Shown: positions 34,716 to 43,461, counted from the first letter of the stretch. The stretch is DNA of 64,000 nt from Pseudomonas sp. HN11 (GCF_021390155.1 NZ_CP089985.1:5721501-5785500); one strand, 5' to 3'. Numbers and translations: made by a program. Notes: a model not told the origin generated them from the letters alone.

Positions 34716-36776
34716 TTAAAAATCCTTGCACAAGCGCAGGGCGTCATAGATCGCAGCATGGGTATTACGCTGCGCCACACAGTCACCGATACGGAACAGC
34801 AAGTACCCATCACCCGACTCGCTCAGGCATGGCTGCGGCTTGATCGCGAACAAGGCTTCGACGTCGATCTGGCCCTTGTTGCGCGAGCCTTCCTTGAGTG
34901 CGTAGTAGATGGCTTCGTCCGGGCGCACGCCGTTCTCTACGACCACCTGGTCCACCACCCGCTCCTCTTTGGCGCCGGTGTATTCGTTCTCCAGCACCGC
35001 CACCAGCTTGTCGCCTTCGCGGTAGACCTTTTCCAGCATCATGTCGCCGGTCATGATCACTTCTTTCGGATACATGCTGCGGTAGTAGGTCGGGAACGAT
35101 GTACCACCGATAGCCACGCCCGGCTTGATATCGTCGGTGACGATCTCAACCTGGCTGCCTTTGTCCGCAAGGAAATCCGCCACCGACATGCCGGTGAATT
35201 CACAAATGGTGTCGTACACCAGCACGTTCTTGCCCGGCGCCACTTTGCCGTCGAGCACGTCCCAACTGCTCACAACCAAACCTTCGGCCGCGCCCCAGTG
35301 TTCGTTCTGTTCCACGTTCGGATGACCGCCTACCGCCAGCACCACCACATCCGGACGCACGTCCAGGATAGTGTCGGCATCGGCGGCCACGCCCAATCGC
35401 AGGTCGACCTTCAACCGCGCCAGTTCCAACTGGTACCAGCGGGTGATACCGGCGATCTGGTCACGCTGCGGCGCCTTGGACGCCGTGGTGATCTGCCCAC
35501 CGATAAACTCTTTCTTTTCGAACAGGGTCACGTCGTGGCCACGTTCGGCAGCCACACGTGCAGCTTCCATCCCGGCCGGGCCGGCACCGACCACCACGAC
35601 TTTGCGCTTGGGCCCGGTGGATTTCTCGATGATGTGCGGCACGCCCATGTATTCACGGGAGGTCGCGGCGTTCTGGATGCACAATACATCCAGCCCCTGA
35701 TACTGGCGGTCGATGCAATAGTTGGCGCCGACGCACTGCTTGATCTGGTCGATCTGGCCCATCTTGATCTTGGCGATCAGGTGCGGGTCGGCAATGTGTG
35801 CACGGGTCATACCGACCATGTCCACATAACCGCCTTCCAGAATGCGCGTGGCCTGGTTCGGGTCCTTGATGTTCTGCGCGTGCAGCACCGGGACCTTGAC
35901 CACTTCCTTGATACCGGCCGCCAAGTGCAGGAACGGCTCCGGTGGATAACTCATGTTGGGGATCACGTTGGCCAGGGTGTTGTGCGTATCGCACCCCGAA
36001 CCCACCACGCCGATGAAGTCCAGCATGCCGGTGTCATCGTAATACTTGGCGATCTGCTTCATGTCCTCGTGGGACAGACCGTCCGGGTGGAATTCGTCAC
36101 CACACAGGCGCATGCCCACGCAGAAGTCGTCACCGACCTCGGCACGCACGGCCTTCAAGACTTCCAGGCCGAACTTCATGCGGCCTTCGAAGCTGCCGCC
36201 CCATTCGTCAGTACGCTTGTTGACCCGTGGGCTCCAGAACTGGTCGATCATATGCTGGTGCACGGCGGAGAGTTCCACACCGTCCAGACCACCGGCCTTG
36301 GCGCGGCGCGCGGCCTGGGCATAGTTGCCGATCACGCGCCAGATTTCTTCTGGCTCGATGGTCTTGCAGGTGGCACGGTGCACTGGCTCACGCACGCCCG
36401 ACGGCGACATCAGGGTCGGCCAGTTGAAGCCGTCCCAACGTGAGCGACGGCCCATGTGGGTAATCTGGATCATGATCTTGGCGCCATGCTTGTGCATGGC
36501 GTCGGCCAGGTTCTGGAAGTGCGGGATGATGCGGTCGGTCGACAAGTTGACCGAAGCCCACCATTCCTGCGGGCTGTCGATGGCGACCACCGAGGAGCCG
36601 CCACAGATTGCCAGGCCGATACCGCCCTTGGCTTTCTCTTCGTAGTACTTCACATAGCGGTCAGTGGTCATCCCGCCGTCGGTCGCATAGACCTCGGCGT
36701 GGGCGGTACTGAGCACGCGGTTGCGGATGGTCAGTTTACCGATCTGGATCGGCTGGAACATTGCTTCGAAAGCCAT
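34716..36776 (-). CDS. dgcA: Dimethylglycine dehydrogenase (TMADH/old yellow enzyme-like)
   Basis: A 686-residue flavoprotein that demethylates dimethylglycine to sarcosine. The N-terminal TIM barrel (IGKLTIRNRVLSTAHAE, about 10-345) binds FMN; the C-terminal half has two dinucleotide folds (VVVVGAGPAGMEAARVAAERG and a second after about 500). Between them is a TMADH-type Fe-S loop: Cys348, Cys354 and Cys366 are present, but the position of the remaining cluster cysteine is Ala351. It is followed at 103 bp by dgcB and preceded by the DUF5943 gene. Confidence 0.94.
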   Translation of the reverse strand: MAFEAMFQPIQIGKLTIRNRVLSTAHAEVYATDGGMTTDRYVKYYEEKAKGGIGLAICGGSSVVAIDSPQEWWASVNLSTDRIIPHFQNLADAMHKHGAKIMIQITHMGRRSRWDGFNWPTLMSPSGVREPVHRATCKTIEPEEIWRVIGNYAQAARRAKAGGLDGVELSAVHQHMIDQFWSPRVNKRTDEWGGSFEGRMKFGLEVLKAVRAEVGDDFCVGMRLCGDEFHPDGLSHEDMKQIAKYYDDTGMLDFIGVVGSGCDTHNTLANVIPNMSYPPEPFLHLAAGIKEVVKVPVLHAQNIKDPNQATRILEGGYVDMVGMTRAHIADPHLIAKIKMGQIDQIKQCVGANYCIDRQYQGLDVLCIQNAATSREYMGVPHIIEKSTGPKRKVVVVGAGPAGMEAARVAAERGHDVTLFEKKEFIGGQITTASKAPQRDQIAGITRWYQLELARLKVDLRLGVAADADTILDVRPDVVVLAVGGHPNVEQNEHWGAAEGLVVSSWDVLDGKVAPGKNVLVYDTICEFTGMSVADFLADKGSQVEIVTDDIKPGVAIGGTSFPTYYRSMYPKEVIMTGDMMLEKVYREGDKLVAVLENEYTGAKEERVVDQVVVENGVRPDEAIYYALKEGSRNKGQIDVEALFAIKPQPCLSESGDGYLLFRIGDCVAQRNTHAAIYDALRLCKDF

Positions 36777-36791
36777 GGCACGGTCCTCGGC

Positions 36792-37322
36792 TTACAACGG
36801 CTTGACGGTGAACAGGCCGTCATCGTGGCCCTCTTCGGAGCCTCCGTAGACTTGTTCGGCGACGGTGCGGATGTTGCTGCCGCGGGCTTGCAGGATCTGG
36901 TCCATGGCGCCGGCAAACCAACCGGTGAACATGTAGTCGACCTTGCGCCCGACCTTGCCATACACGTAGACGAACGCCGAGTGTTCGAGCTTGACGCTGG
37001 CGGTGCCTTTGTCGAGGTCGATGTCCTGGATCTTGAACAGGCCCCAGCCACGTTGCGACAGGCGCTTCATGTAGTGCTCGAACACCGCGACGCCTTCCAG
37101 ACCGTGGCATTCGGCTTCTTTTTCACACCAGTGCCAGGCGGACTTGTAGCCGGCCTTGTAGAGGATTTCGGCGTAAGCGTCGGCACCCAACACTTCTTCG
37201 ATACCGATGTGGTTGTTGACGAAGAAATGGCGCGGCACGTACAGCATCGGCAGGGCGTCGGAGGTCCAGACACCGGTTTCGCTGTCGACTTCGATAGGCA
37301 ATTGCGGGGCGATCTTGGCCAT
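36792..37322 (-). CDS. DUF5943 protein in the dimethylglycine operon
   Basis: A 176-residue soluble protein matching the Pseudomonas protein that always sits beside dgcA (PA5397-like). The centre (AYAEILYKAGYKSAWHWCEKE, KRLSQRGWGLFKIQDIDL) resembles V4R/4-vinyl-reductase-type small-molecule domains. It is encoded 15 bp upstream of dgcA. No catalytic residues can be named, and its role in the pathway is unknown. Confidence 0.75.
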   Translation of the reverse strand: MAKIAPQLPIEVDSETGVWTSDALPMLYVPRHFFVNNHIGIEEVLGADAYAEILYKAGYKSAWHWCEKEAECHGLEGVAVFEHYMKRLSQRGWGLFKIQDIDLDKGTASVKLEHSAFVYVYGKVGRKVDYMFTGWFAGAMDQILQARGSNIRTVAEQVYGGSEEGHDDGLFTVKPL

Positions 37323-37398
37323 GGAAACTTAACTCCAGAAAAATTCTTGTTAATGCCCCGGCGCGAACGGCCGGGGGAAAAGATGCGTTGGCGGTGGC

Positions 37399-38376
37399 TT
37401 ATTCGCCCCAGACGTCCTTTAGGACGTTGACCCAGTTCTCACCCATGATCTTGCGTACCACGCGCTCAGGGTGGCCGCGCTTGAGCAGGGTCTCGGTGAG
37501 GTTGGGAAACTCACCCACGGTGCGGATGCCCAGCGGGTTGATGATTTTGCCGAAGCTGGTCAGGCGGCGGGCGTAGCCCTTGTCATGGGTCAGCATTTCG
37601 AAGAAATCCTGGCCATGGCCCTGGGTGAAATCGGTGCCGATGCCGATGGCGTCTTCGCCGACGATGTTCATGGTGTATTCAATGGCTTCGGCGTAGTCAT
37701 CGATGGTCGAATCGATGCCCTTGGCCAGGAACGGCGCGAACATGGTCACGCCGACAAAACCACCGTGGTCAGCAATGAACTTGAGTTCTTCATCGGACTT
37801 GTTGCGTGGGTGCTCTTTAAGCCCGGACGGCAGGCAGTGGGAGTAGCACACCGGCTTTTTCGATTCGAGGATGACTTCTTCGGAGGTCTTGGAGCCGACG
37901 TGGGACAGGTCGCACATGATGCCGACGCGGTTCATCTCGCCGACGACTTCACGGCCAAAACCCGACAGGCCGCCATCACGCTCGTAACAACCGGTGCCGA
38001 CCAGGTTCTGGGTGTTGTAGCACATCTGCACCACACCGACGCCGAGCTGCTTGAAAATCTCGACATAGCCCAGCTGGTCTTCGAAGGCGTGGGCGTTCTG
38101 GAAGCCGAAAATGATACCGGTCTTGCCCTGTTCCTTGGCGCGGCGGATGTCGGCGGTGGTTTTCACCGGGATCACCAGGTCGCTGTTTTCACGGATCAGG
38201 GTCTGGCTGGCCACGATATTGTTGATGGTGGCCTGGAAGCCTTCCCACACCGACACGGTGCAATTGGCGGCGGTGAGGCCACCTTTGCGCATGTCTTCGA
38301 ACAGGTCGCGGTTCCACTTGGCAATAATCAGCCCGTCGATAACGATGCTGTCGGCGTGCAATTCGGCTGGGCTCAT
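37399..38376 (-). CDS. Membrane-dipeptidase family protein (PA5396-like), atypical metal site
   Basis: A 325-residue member of peptidase family M19 (renal dipeptidase). Conserved parts include CDLSHVGSKT (His159), YSHCLPSGLKEHPRN (His180, Arg191) and IGTDF (Asp249). The family's first zinc motif DGHxD is here DGLII (residues 14-18), and the bridging Glu in the GxEGGH block is Gln93 (GFQNAHAFED). It may therefore bind one metal or act on a non-peptide substrate. The start MSPAELHADSIVIDG fits the family; the longer frame runs into the promoter. It is first in the operon leading to dgcA. Confidence 0.8.
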   Translation of the reverse strand: MSPAELHADSIVIDGLIIAKWNRDLFEDMRKGGLTAANCTVSVWEGFQATINNIVASQTLIRENSDLVIPVKTTADIRRAKEQGKTGIIFGFQNAHAFEDQLGYVEIFKQLGVGVVQMCYNTQNLVGTGCYERDGGLSGFGREVVGEMNRVGIMCDLSHVGSKTSEEVILESKKPVCYSHCLPSGLKEHPRNKSDEELKFIADHGGFVGVTMFAPFLAKGIDSTIDDYAEAIEYTMNIVGEDAIGIGTDFTQGHGQDFFEMLTHDKGYARRLTSFGKIINPLGIRTVGEFPNLTETLLKRGHPERVVRKIMGENWVNVLKDVWGE

Positions 38377-38450
38377 CAGGCGTCCCCTTATTGGCGATTC
38401 ATGCGCCGAATCGTCTGCCGGCGCTTTGGGGCCAGCATATGCCCAGGGGC

Positions 38451-38477
38451 CGACAGAGCCGGGTGCAAAAACGACAG
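38451..38477 (-). promoter_or_regulatory. Direct repeat CTGTCG at 21-bp pitch (possible GbdR-type site)
   Basis: Read in the direction of the leftward operon, CCCTGTCGTTTTTG is followed 21 bp later by CTCTGTCGGCCCC, about 75-100 bp before the dipeptidase-like gene. The 21-bp pitch suits an AraC-family dimer. Confidence 0.45.
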
Positions 38478-38595
38478 GGGAATTGCCGAAAGCGTCAATC
38501 CGCGACAAAGGCTGTTAAGAGAGGTCTGACTGGCGGCTGTTCTTTGTCTTACGCTTGAGCCAGAATTCCCGCATCACCTGATATGAGACGGCGCA

Positions 38596-38997
38596 ATGAA
38601 ATCGATTTTCCTGGCTTTGGCACTCATCGCAACCGGCGTCCACGCGGCTGAAGACACCGACAGCACGCCGTGCGACGGCATCGAAAACGACAAGCAAACC
38701 TTGGAATGCGCCTCTTACAACAAAACCACCGCTGAACAACTGCTCAAGGATAATTATCAGGGCCTGCTGGAACGCATGGCTTCGACCTACGGCAGCGACA
38801 AGACCAAGCTGGCGGACATTACCGCTCGTCTGAAGGATGCCCAGCAAAAATGGGAAAAATTACGCGATGCCGATTGTGCGGTGGATACCTTCCCGGCGGT
38901 GAACGGCACCAAGGCGTATGCGATTGCACAGAACGATTGTCTGGCACGAATGAGCGATGAGCGGTCGGAGTTTTTGGAGTCGATCGGGCAGGAGTGA
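38596..38997 (+). CDS. LprI/DUF1311-like secreted protein
   Basis: A 133-residue exported protein with signal peptide MKSIFLALALIATGVHA. The mature part has paired cysteines and helical blocks (LECASYNKTTAEQLLKDNYQ, DAQQKWEKLRDADC, IAQNDCLARMSDERSEFLE), the pattern of the LprI lysozyme-inhibitor-like family. Its stop nearly touches that of the convergent hipA. The actual target is unknown. Confidence 0.75.
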   Translation: MKSIFLALALIATGVHAAEDTDSTPCDGIENDKQTLECASYNKTTAEQLLKDNYQGLLERMASTYGSDKTKLADITARLKDAQQKWEKLRDADCAVDTFPAVNGTKAYAIAQNDCLARMSDERSEFLESIGQE

Positions 38998-39000
38998 CCG

Positions 39001-40239
39001 CTAAAACGCCTTCCTTATCGAGTTGAAGGCCATCTGCAGGTGATCACGCTGTGCTTTGTCGATATTGAGGTCAGCGCAATGCTGGTTCCACTGCGATAGG
39101 GCCTCCAACGTCTGCTCGATGTAGAGGTCAGGCTCAAGAAAGCTGAAGGGCGCACAGACCTTCTTGATTACCGTGCGTGAGGGCTGACCTGCACCTGCAA
39201 AAGCGCTGGTGTGCTCATTCCCCCGACCGCTGGTATTTGCAAACGTCAGGTCGTAGGCCGGCGCCATCTGCCAGCCTGCCAATGAGCCAAAGAACGAGAA
39301 GTTTTTTGCATGATCGTCACGGTTGTGGGCCAGCGCGTTGAACACCATCAGTCGAGCCATTTTTTCTACATCCCTGGCGTTTTTGGTAATGGTGAAGGTC
39401 AGGCGCAACAGGTCACCATAATCCAGGCTCGGCATACGGAAGTCGGCATACAGAATCGCCGCGGCGGTGAGCATATGTCGCTTTGTAAGACCCACGCGAT
39501 CAAAGCGCCGCGTGACGAAAAAACGCTCTATTGCGTTAGCTGTCTCTATCTCAAGTAACGCTGAGTCGGAGATTTCGATCCCCGCCATACGAGCCGTCAT
39601 GGCGTAGGCCTGTTCGATAGCGCCACTGTCACGATGCTCTTCCTGGCTACGGAATTTGATCAACCAGTGTTCGTAACCTTCCGGCATCTCACCAAATGAA
39701 GAGATAGCTTGCGTCTTGTCGGATGAAAGCCCAATGACTGCCTTAGGACGTGCCCCCCCAGGGGAGCCACCCGCGAGGCGCAGTGATTCAATCACCTCTT
39801 TCGCTTCACCGGACAGCACCTCCTGTGAAGCCTGGTAAAGGGAGGCCAGGTCAAGTTCGTGCTGCTCTGGCCCCTTTTCGAACACCGGTTTGTACTCCAG
39901 CGCCCCCATACCCCGGTTTCCCATATAGGCGAGACGGTCCAATGGGCCGATCGCACGGCGCTCAATGCCCAATTGCGTGCGAAAGAAACGGTCCATCAAC
40001 AAGAGCCCCCAGCCATCGGGCAGCGAATCGCTGAACACCCCTTGCAGGCCACCAAACATCAGTGTGTCTGCCGCCAACTGAGGCGCGGAAGAAAAGTCCA
40101 TGTACAACGGCGCCAGGTTGAAGCCGTTAGCCAGCCAACTCGGATCATACGAAAAATAAATGCCCCGGCCAGGCGCATCTACCAGCTCTCCCACTCGTGA
40201 ACCCTGCAACATCACGTGCAGTGCAGAAACTTTTTTCAT
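39001..40239 (-). CDS. hipA: HipA-family toxin kinase
   Basis: A 412-residue Ser/Thr kinase-fold protein of the HipA family; the E. coli member phosphorylates GltX and induces persistence. Visible parts are LPDGWGLLLMDRFF, the nucleotide loop AGGSPGGARPKA (156-167), Lys195 in HWLIKF, the catalytic block HNRDDHAKNFSF (305-316) and the metal-binding Asp330 in APAYDL. All kinase residues look intact. It overlaps hipB by four bases. Its preferred substrate cannot be told. Confidence 0.9.
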   Translation of the reverse strand: MKKVSALHVMLQGSRVGELVDAPGRGIYFSYDPSWLANGFNLAPLYMDFSSAPQLAADTLMFGGLQGVFSDSLPDGWGLLLMDRFFRTQLGIERRAIGPLDRLAYMGNRGMGALEYKPVFEKGPEQHELDLASLYQASQEVLSGEAKEVIESLRLAGGSPGGARPKAVIGLSSDKTQAISSFGEMPEGYEHWLIKFRSQEEHRDSGAIEQAYAMTARMAGIEISDSALLEIETANAIERFFVTRRFDRVGLTKRHMLTAAAILYADFRMPSLDYGDLLRLTFTITKNARDVEKMARLMVFNALAHNRDDHAKNFSFFGSLAGWQMAPAYDLTFANTSGRGNEHTSAFAGAGQPSRTVIKKVCAPFSFLEPDLYIEQTLEALSQWNQHCADLNIDKAQRDHLQMAFNSIRKAF

Positions 40240-40532
40240 CGACGTCCTCGAAGCCTGGTTTGGCTTTTTAGTTCCTGAAGACTGAGTGGCGGCGGTGCAC
40301 TGAACAAATTCGCCATTTGCTCCGCTACTCCCAGACTCATCGCGATCAGTAACAAAGCATCCAGTGACACCTTGCCGGTCGTTTCAAACCGCTTGAGTGT
40401 GGATTCAGCCACTCCGGACTGGGCTGCCAAAGCTCGGCGAGAAAGGTTTTTGCTCAGCCGCAGAGCCTTGGCATTACCGGCGATCTGCAAGGCAATCTCG
40501 CCAGGGGCGTAGAGAATATGAGTAAGGGCCAT
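40236..40532 (-). CDS. hipB: HipB-like XRE antitoxin
   Basis: A 98-residue helix-turn-helix protein: LRLSKNLSRRALAAQSGVAESTLKRFE is the DNA-binding motif, followed by a short tail ending LRGRR. GAGGT lies six bases before the ATG (MALTHILYAPGEIALQ). It is expected to bind HipA and repress the operon. The 90 bp upstream are AT-rich, different from the surrounding genes. Confidence 0.87.
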   Translation of the reverse strand: MALTHILYAPGEIALQIAGNAKALRLSKNLSRRALAAQSGVAESTLKRFETTGKVSLDALLLIAMSLGVAEQMANLFSAPPPLSLQELKSQTRLRGRR

Positions 40533-40749
40533 GGTTCGACCTCGAATGAGTGTTGCCAAGTGTAGCAGGCACGAAACAATCAAATTAAACAATGGATACC
40601 AGGTTATCCAATAAACGATAAAAAATCATATAACGGCTAATATATAGCCCTTTATATCAAAAAGTCCTTAACCTGATTTGCAGTATCTTTGACCCCCATC
40701 GAAAGGTAAGCGACCATCTGCGCCATCTCACCTCCTTCAAGGCCAAACC

Positions 40750-41166
40750 ATGAAAATCTGCGGCATCGAAATCAAAGGCAGCGAAGCCATCATCGCTGTC
40801 ACCTCCCTGGACAACCAGACGCTGAGCCACGTCGCCCTGGCCACCAAGAAAATCGCCCTGAACGATGACGATGAAACGGCCAACGTCAAAGCCTTTGCCG
40901 CGCAGGTGAAGGTGTTTGTGCAAGAACACGGCATCACCCGTATCGCCATCAAGAAGCGCAGCAAGAAAGGTGAATTCGCCGGCGGCCCAACCACGTTCAA
41001 GATTGAAGGGGTGTTTCAATTGCTGGATGCGGTTGAGGTCACGCTGCTGTCGCCGCAGACCATCAATGCGCAGAACAAGAAGCACAATTTTGATCTGCCC
41101 GCGACGCTGAACAAGTACCAGCACGAAGCCTACAAGGCGGCGTGTTCGGCCCTGCTAAAGAAATAA
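40750..41166 (+). CDS. DUF3010 protein
   Basis: A 138-residue soluble protein with an RNase H/actin-like beginning (MKICGIEIKGSEAIIAVTSL) and IKKRSKKGEFAGGPTTFKIEG, which match DUF3010. Members are widespread in gamma-proteobacteria and uncharacterised. It appears to be transcribed alone; a GGAGG-like GAAGG is weak or displaced. Confidence 0.8.
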   Translation: MKICGIEIKGSEAIIAVTSLDNQTLSHVALATKKIALNDDDETANVKAFAAQVKVFVQEHGITRIAIKKRSKKGEFAGGPTTFKIEGVFQLLDAVEVTLLSPQTINAQNKKHNFDLPATLNKYQHEAYKAACSALLKK

Positions 41167-41196
41167 GCCACACACAACCCTTGTAGGAGCCGGCTC

Positions 41197-42381
41197 CTAC
41201 AGTGTTGTGGCGTTTTTGCGTTTCTGCCGCAACCAGTCACCAAAGGTCTTGTCCTCTAGGGCATACCCTCCCCGGCTCGACTTCCACACCAGTTCCTTGT
41301 CACGCAGGGCATCGATGCAAGCCTGAATCGTCTGGGTACCTGGCACCACATCGCTGCCCATGTCTTCCAGCGCTTTGCTGACCGCCATGAGGGTGCTGTC
41401 GGTGAACGGCGCGAAGGGTTCGTTCGTTTGCGAGCGCTCCACCATCACTTCCAGCACGGCACGTTGGGGAATGGTGAGAGTGTTCCAGGCGCTTTCGAAT
41501 TCGGTCCACACATCTGCGCGCAACAGTTCGGCGCGGCTGTGCAGCAGTTGACCCAAATTGCTCGCCTCACCCAACTCCAGCGCCACTTCACCAATGATGG
41601 TACGAAGCATCTCGGGGCGACGGCCAACCAGCTCAAAAGCCTCATCAATATCGGCCGCGCTGAATTGGTTGGTTTTTGCCAAGTGCGCATTGAGGTGCGC
41701 GGTGTAGGCTTGCGTGAACGCCTTACCCAGCAGCGGAAACGGCGTGATGCTGGAGCCGAAGAATGGCTGGCTTTTGCCCAGAACCAAATGGGCCAGCTTG
41801 TCGCGATTGGAGCCGGTGAACACCAGATGCAAACCACTGCCTTCCTCGTCACGCCCCTGGTTGAGCTGATCCCGGGCAGCCTTCAGCGCAAACATCGCAT
41901 TGATGCCTGAATCGCTGGTCAACGCGTGCTGCGCCTCGTCAATCACCAGGACCACGGGTTTTTCCGCCGCGTGATGGAGCAACTCCAAGGCCTGGGTCAA
42001 CGTCGCGCCGACGGGCAATTGAGGCTTGCTGAAGTCCCAGGACAGCGTGCGCAGAAAGCTCAGTTTCTCGATCCCAAGGTTCTTGGCGAGCTTGCGAATG
42101 CCCTTTTCATAGGGAACCAGCGCTGCGGCGATGGCGCTGGCAATCAACTCTGCGGGGTCTTTTTCTTTGTCCGCCCACAGATCGACGTACACCGCCAGCC
42201 ACCCGCGAAGCTGACACTCCGGGATCAGGTCTTCGCGCAAAAAAGTACTTTTGCCCGTGCGACGCGGCGCCGCGAGAAACAGGCCAGAGGTGAAATCCTG
42301 GATACCGGCCCCCACCAGACCATCGGCAATACTGGTTGCCAGCGTGGGGCGGCGGAATACAAAGCCGCTGTGCTTGGACAT
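41197..42381 (-). CDS. Stand-alone AAA/STAND-type ATPase
   Basis: A 394-residue P-loop protein. Walker A is APRRTGKST (38-46), Walker B VVLVIDEAQ (143-151) and a sensor-like VFTGSNRDKL follows. The C-terminal 130 residues read as winged-helix-like (LTIPQRAVLEVMVERSQT, TQTIQACIDALRDKELVWKS). It resembles the archaeal-type ATPase/ORC-like proteins that occur singly in accessory regions. A palindromic AT-rich element directly upstream suggests autoregulation. A defence or mobile-element role is possible but unproven. Confidence 0.7.
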   Translation of the reverse strand: MSKHSGFVFRRPTLATSIADGLVGAGIQDFTSGLFLAAPRRTGKSTFLREDLIPECQLRGWLAVYVDLWADKEKDPAELIASAIAAALVPYEKGIRKLAKNLGIEKLSFLRTLSWDFSKPQLPVGATLTQALELLHHAAEKPVVLVIDEAQHALTSDSGINAMFALKAARDQLNQGRDEEGSGLHLVFTGSNRDKLAHLVLGKSQPFFGSSITPFPLLGKAFTQAYTAHLNAHLAKTNQFSAADIDEAFELVGRRPEMLRTIIGEVALELGEASNLGQLLHSRAELLRADVWTEFESAWNTLTIPQRAVLEVMVERSQTNEPFAPFTDSTLMAVSKALEDMGSDVVPGTQTIQACIDALRDKELVWKSSRGGYALEDKTFGDWLRQKRKNATTL

Positions 42382-42406
42382 GGTTTTATACCAAATTATG
42401 TAAATT

Positions 42407-42443
42407 ACTATAAATTATAGTCACGAGTATAATTGACTATAAT
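42407..42443. promoter_or_regulatory. AT-rich palindrome and repeat upstream of the ATPase gene
   Basis: ACTATAAATTATAGT is a perfect 7-bp-arm palindrome, followed 12 bp on by GACTATAATT, which repeats one arm. It lies 26-62 bp before the ATPase start. An operator with overlapping promoter is the likely reading. Confidence 0.5.
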
Positions 42444-42449
42444 TGGCCG

Positions 42450-43394
42450 TCAAATAACCTCTCGTCGCCGATCCTCCCGTGGACACTTGGCAAACCGCGC
42501 CCGGTAACTGCGGGTGAAATACGACGGCGATTCAAACCCACACGCAATACTCACTTCCAGCACGCTCATACCGCTTTGACGTAAGAGCTGCCGGGCTTTT
42601 TCCAGGCGCAGGCCAAGGTAGAAGTTGCTGGGGGTGTCGTTCAGGTGCAGACGGAACAGGCGCTCCAGTTGGCGACGTGTCACTTTGATCGCCTCGGCCA
42701 GGGCCAATGTGCTCAGGGGCGGCTCAGTGTGCTGCTCCATCTCGCCGATCACCTGCACCAGCTTCTTGTTGTTGATGCCGTAGCGTGTGGCGATCTGCAT
42801 GCGCTGGTGGTCTTTGCGCGGGCGGATGCGGCCGAGCACGAATTGTTCGGAGACCTGGATCGCCAGCTCCGAACCGTGGGATTGGGCGATCAGGTCGAGC
42901 ATCAGGTCGATGGAGGCCGTGCCGCCTGCGCAGGTGATGCGGCGGCGGTCGATCTCGAACAGCTCCTGGGTTACGGTGAGCTGTGGATAAGATTCCTTGA
43001 AGGCGTCGATGGCTTCCCAGTGCAGGGTCAGGCGGTGACCGTCGAGCAGGCCGGCTTCAGCCAGCACACAGGCGCCGGTGTCGATGGCGCCGAGGGTCAC
43101 GCCATCGTGGTCGAGGCGGCGCAGCCAGTGCTCCAACGCAGGCGTGGCGAACTGCAGCGGCTCGAAGCCGGCCACCACTAATAACGTCGCACCCTTTTTC
43201 AACGGTTCCAGCGCAGCGTCGGCGTTGACCGACATGCCATTGCTCGCCAGTACTGCGCCGCCATCTGCGCTCAGCACATGCCAGCGGTACAGCTCGCCAC
43301 GGAAGCGGTTGGCCACCCGCAACGGTTCGAGCGCGGAGATAAAGCCGATGGCCGAGAAGCCCGGCATCAGCAGAAAGTAGAAATCCTGGGACAT
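42450..43394 (-). CDS. cdhR: Carnitine catabolism transcriptional activator
   Basis: A 314-residue regulator of the GATase1-like AraC family. The N-terminal DJ-1/PfpI-like domain (FYFLLMPGFSAIGFISALEPL, GAIDTGACVLAEAGLLDGH) probably senses carnitine or a product. The C-terminal double HTH (STLALAEAIKVTRRQLERLF, EVSIACGFESPSYFTRSYRARF) binds DNA. It is divergent from caiX-cdhCAB, the arrangement of P. aeruginosa cdhR. The start MSQDFYFLL fits the family; a longer frame extends into the promoter. Confidence 0.9.
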   Translation of the reverse strand: MSQDFYFLLMPGFSAIGFISALEPLRVANRFRGELYRWHVLSADGGAVLASNGMSVNADAALEPLKKGATLLVVAGFEPLQFATPALEHWLRRLDHDGVTLGAIDTGACVLAEAGLLDGHRLTLHWEAIDAFKESYPQLTVTQELFEIDRRRITCAGGTASIDLMLDLIAQSHGSELAIQVSEQFVLGRIRPRKDHQRMQIATRYGINNKKLVQVIGEMEQHTEPPLSTLALAEAIKVTRRQLERLFRLHLNDTPSNFYLGLRLEKARQLLRQSGMSVLEVSIACGFESPSYFTRSYRARFAKCPREDRRREVI

Positions 43395-43461
43395 GGTGGC
43401 GCTCTCGTCGAACGGGCAGCGTGGCACTGTGATACTCCCGTTCTCGGGTGGATTCAAGAGC

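Noticed and set aside
34473..36443. 656-residue open frame antisense to dgcA
   Set aside because: Same shadow effect; the real dgcA motifs are on the minus strand.
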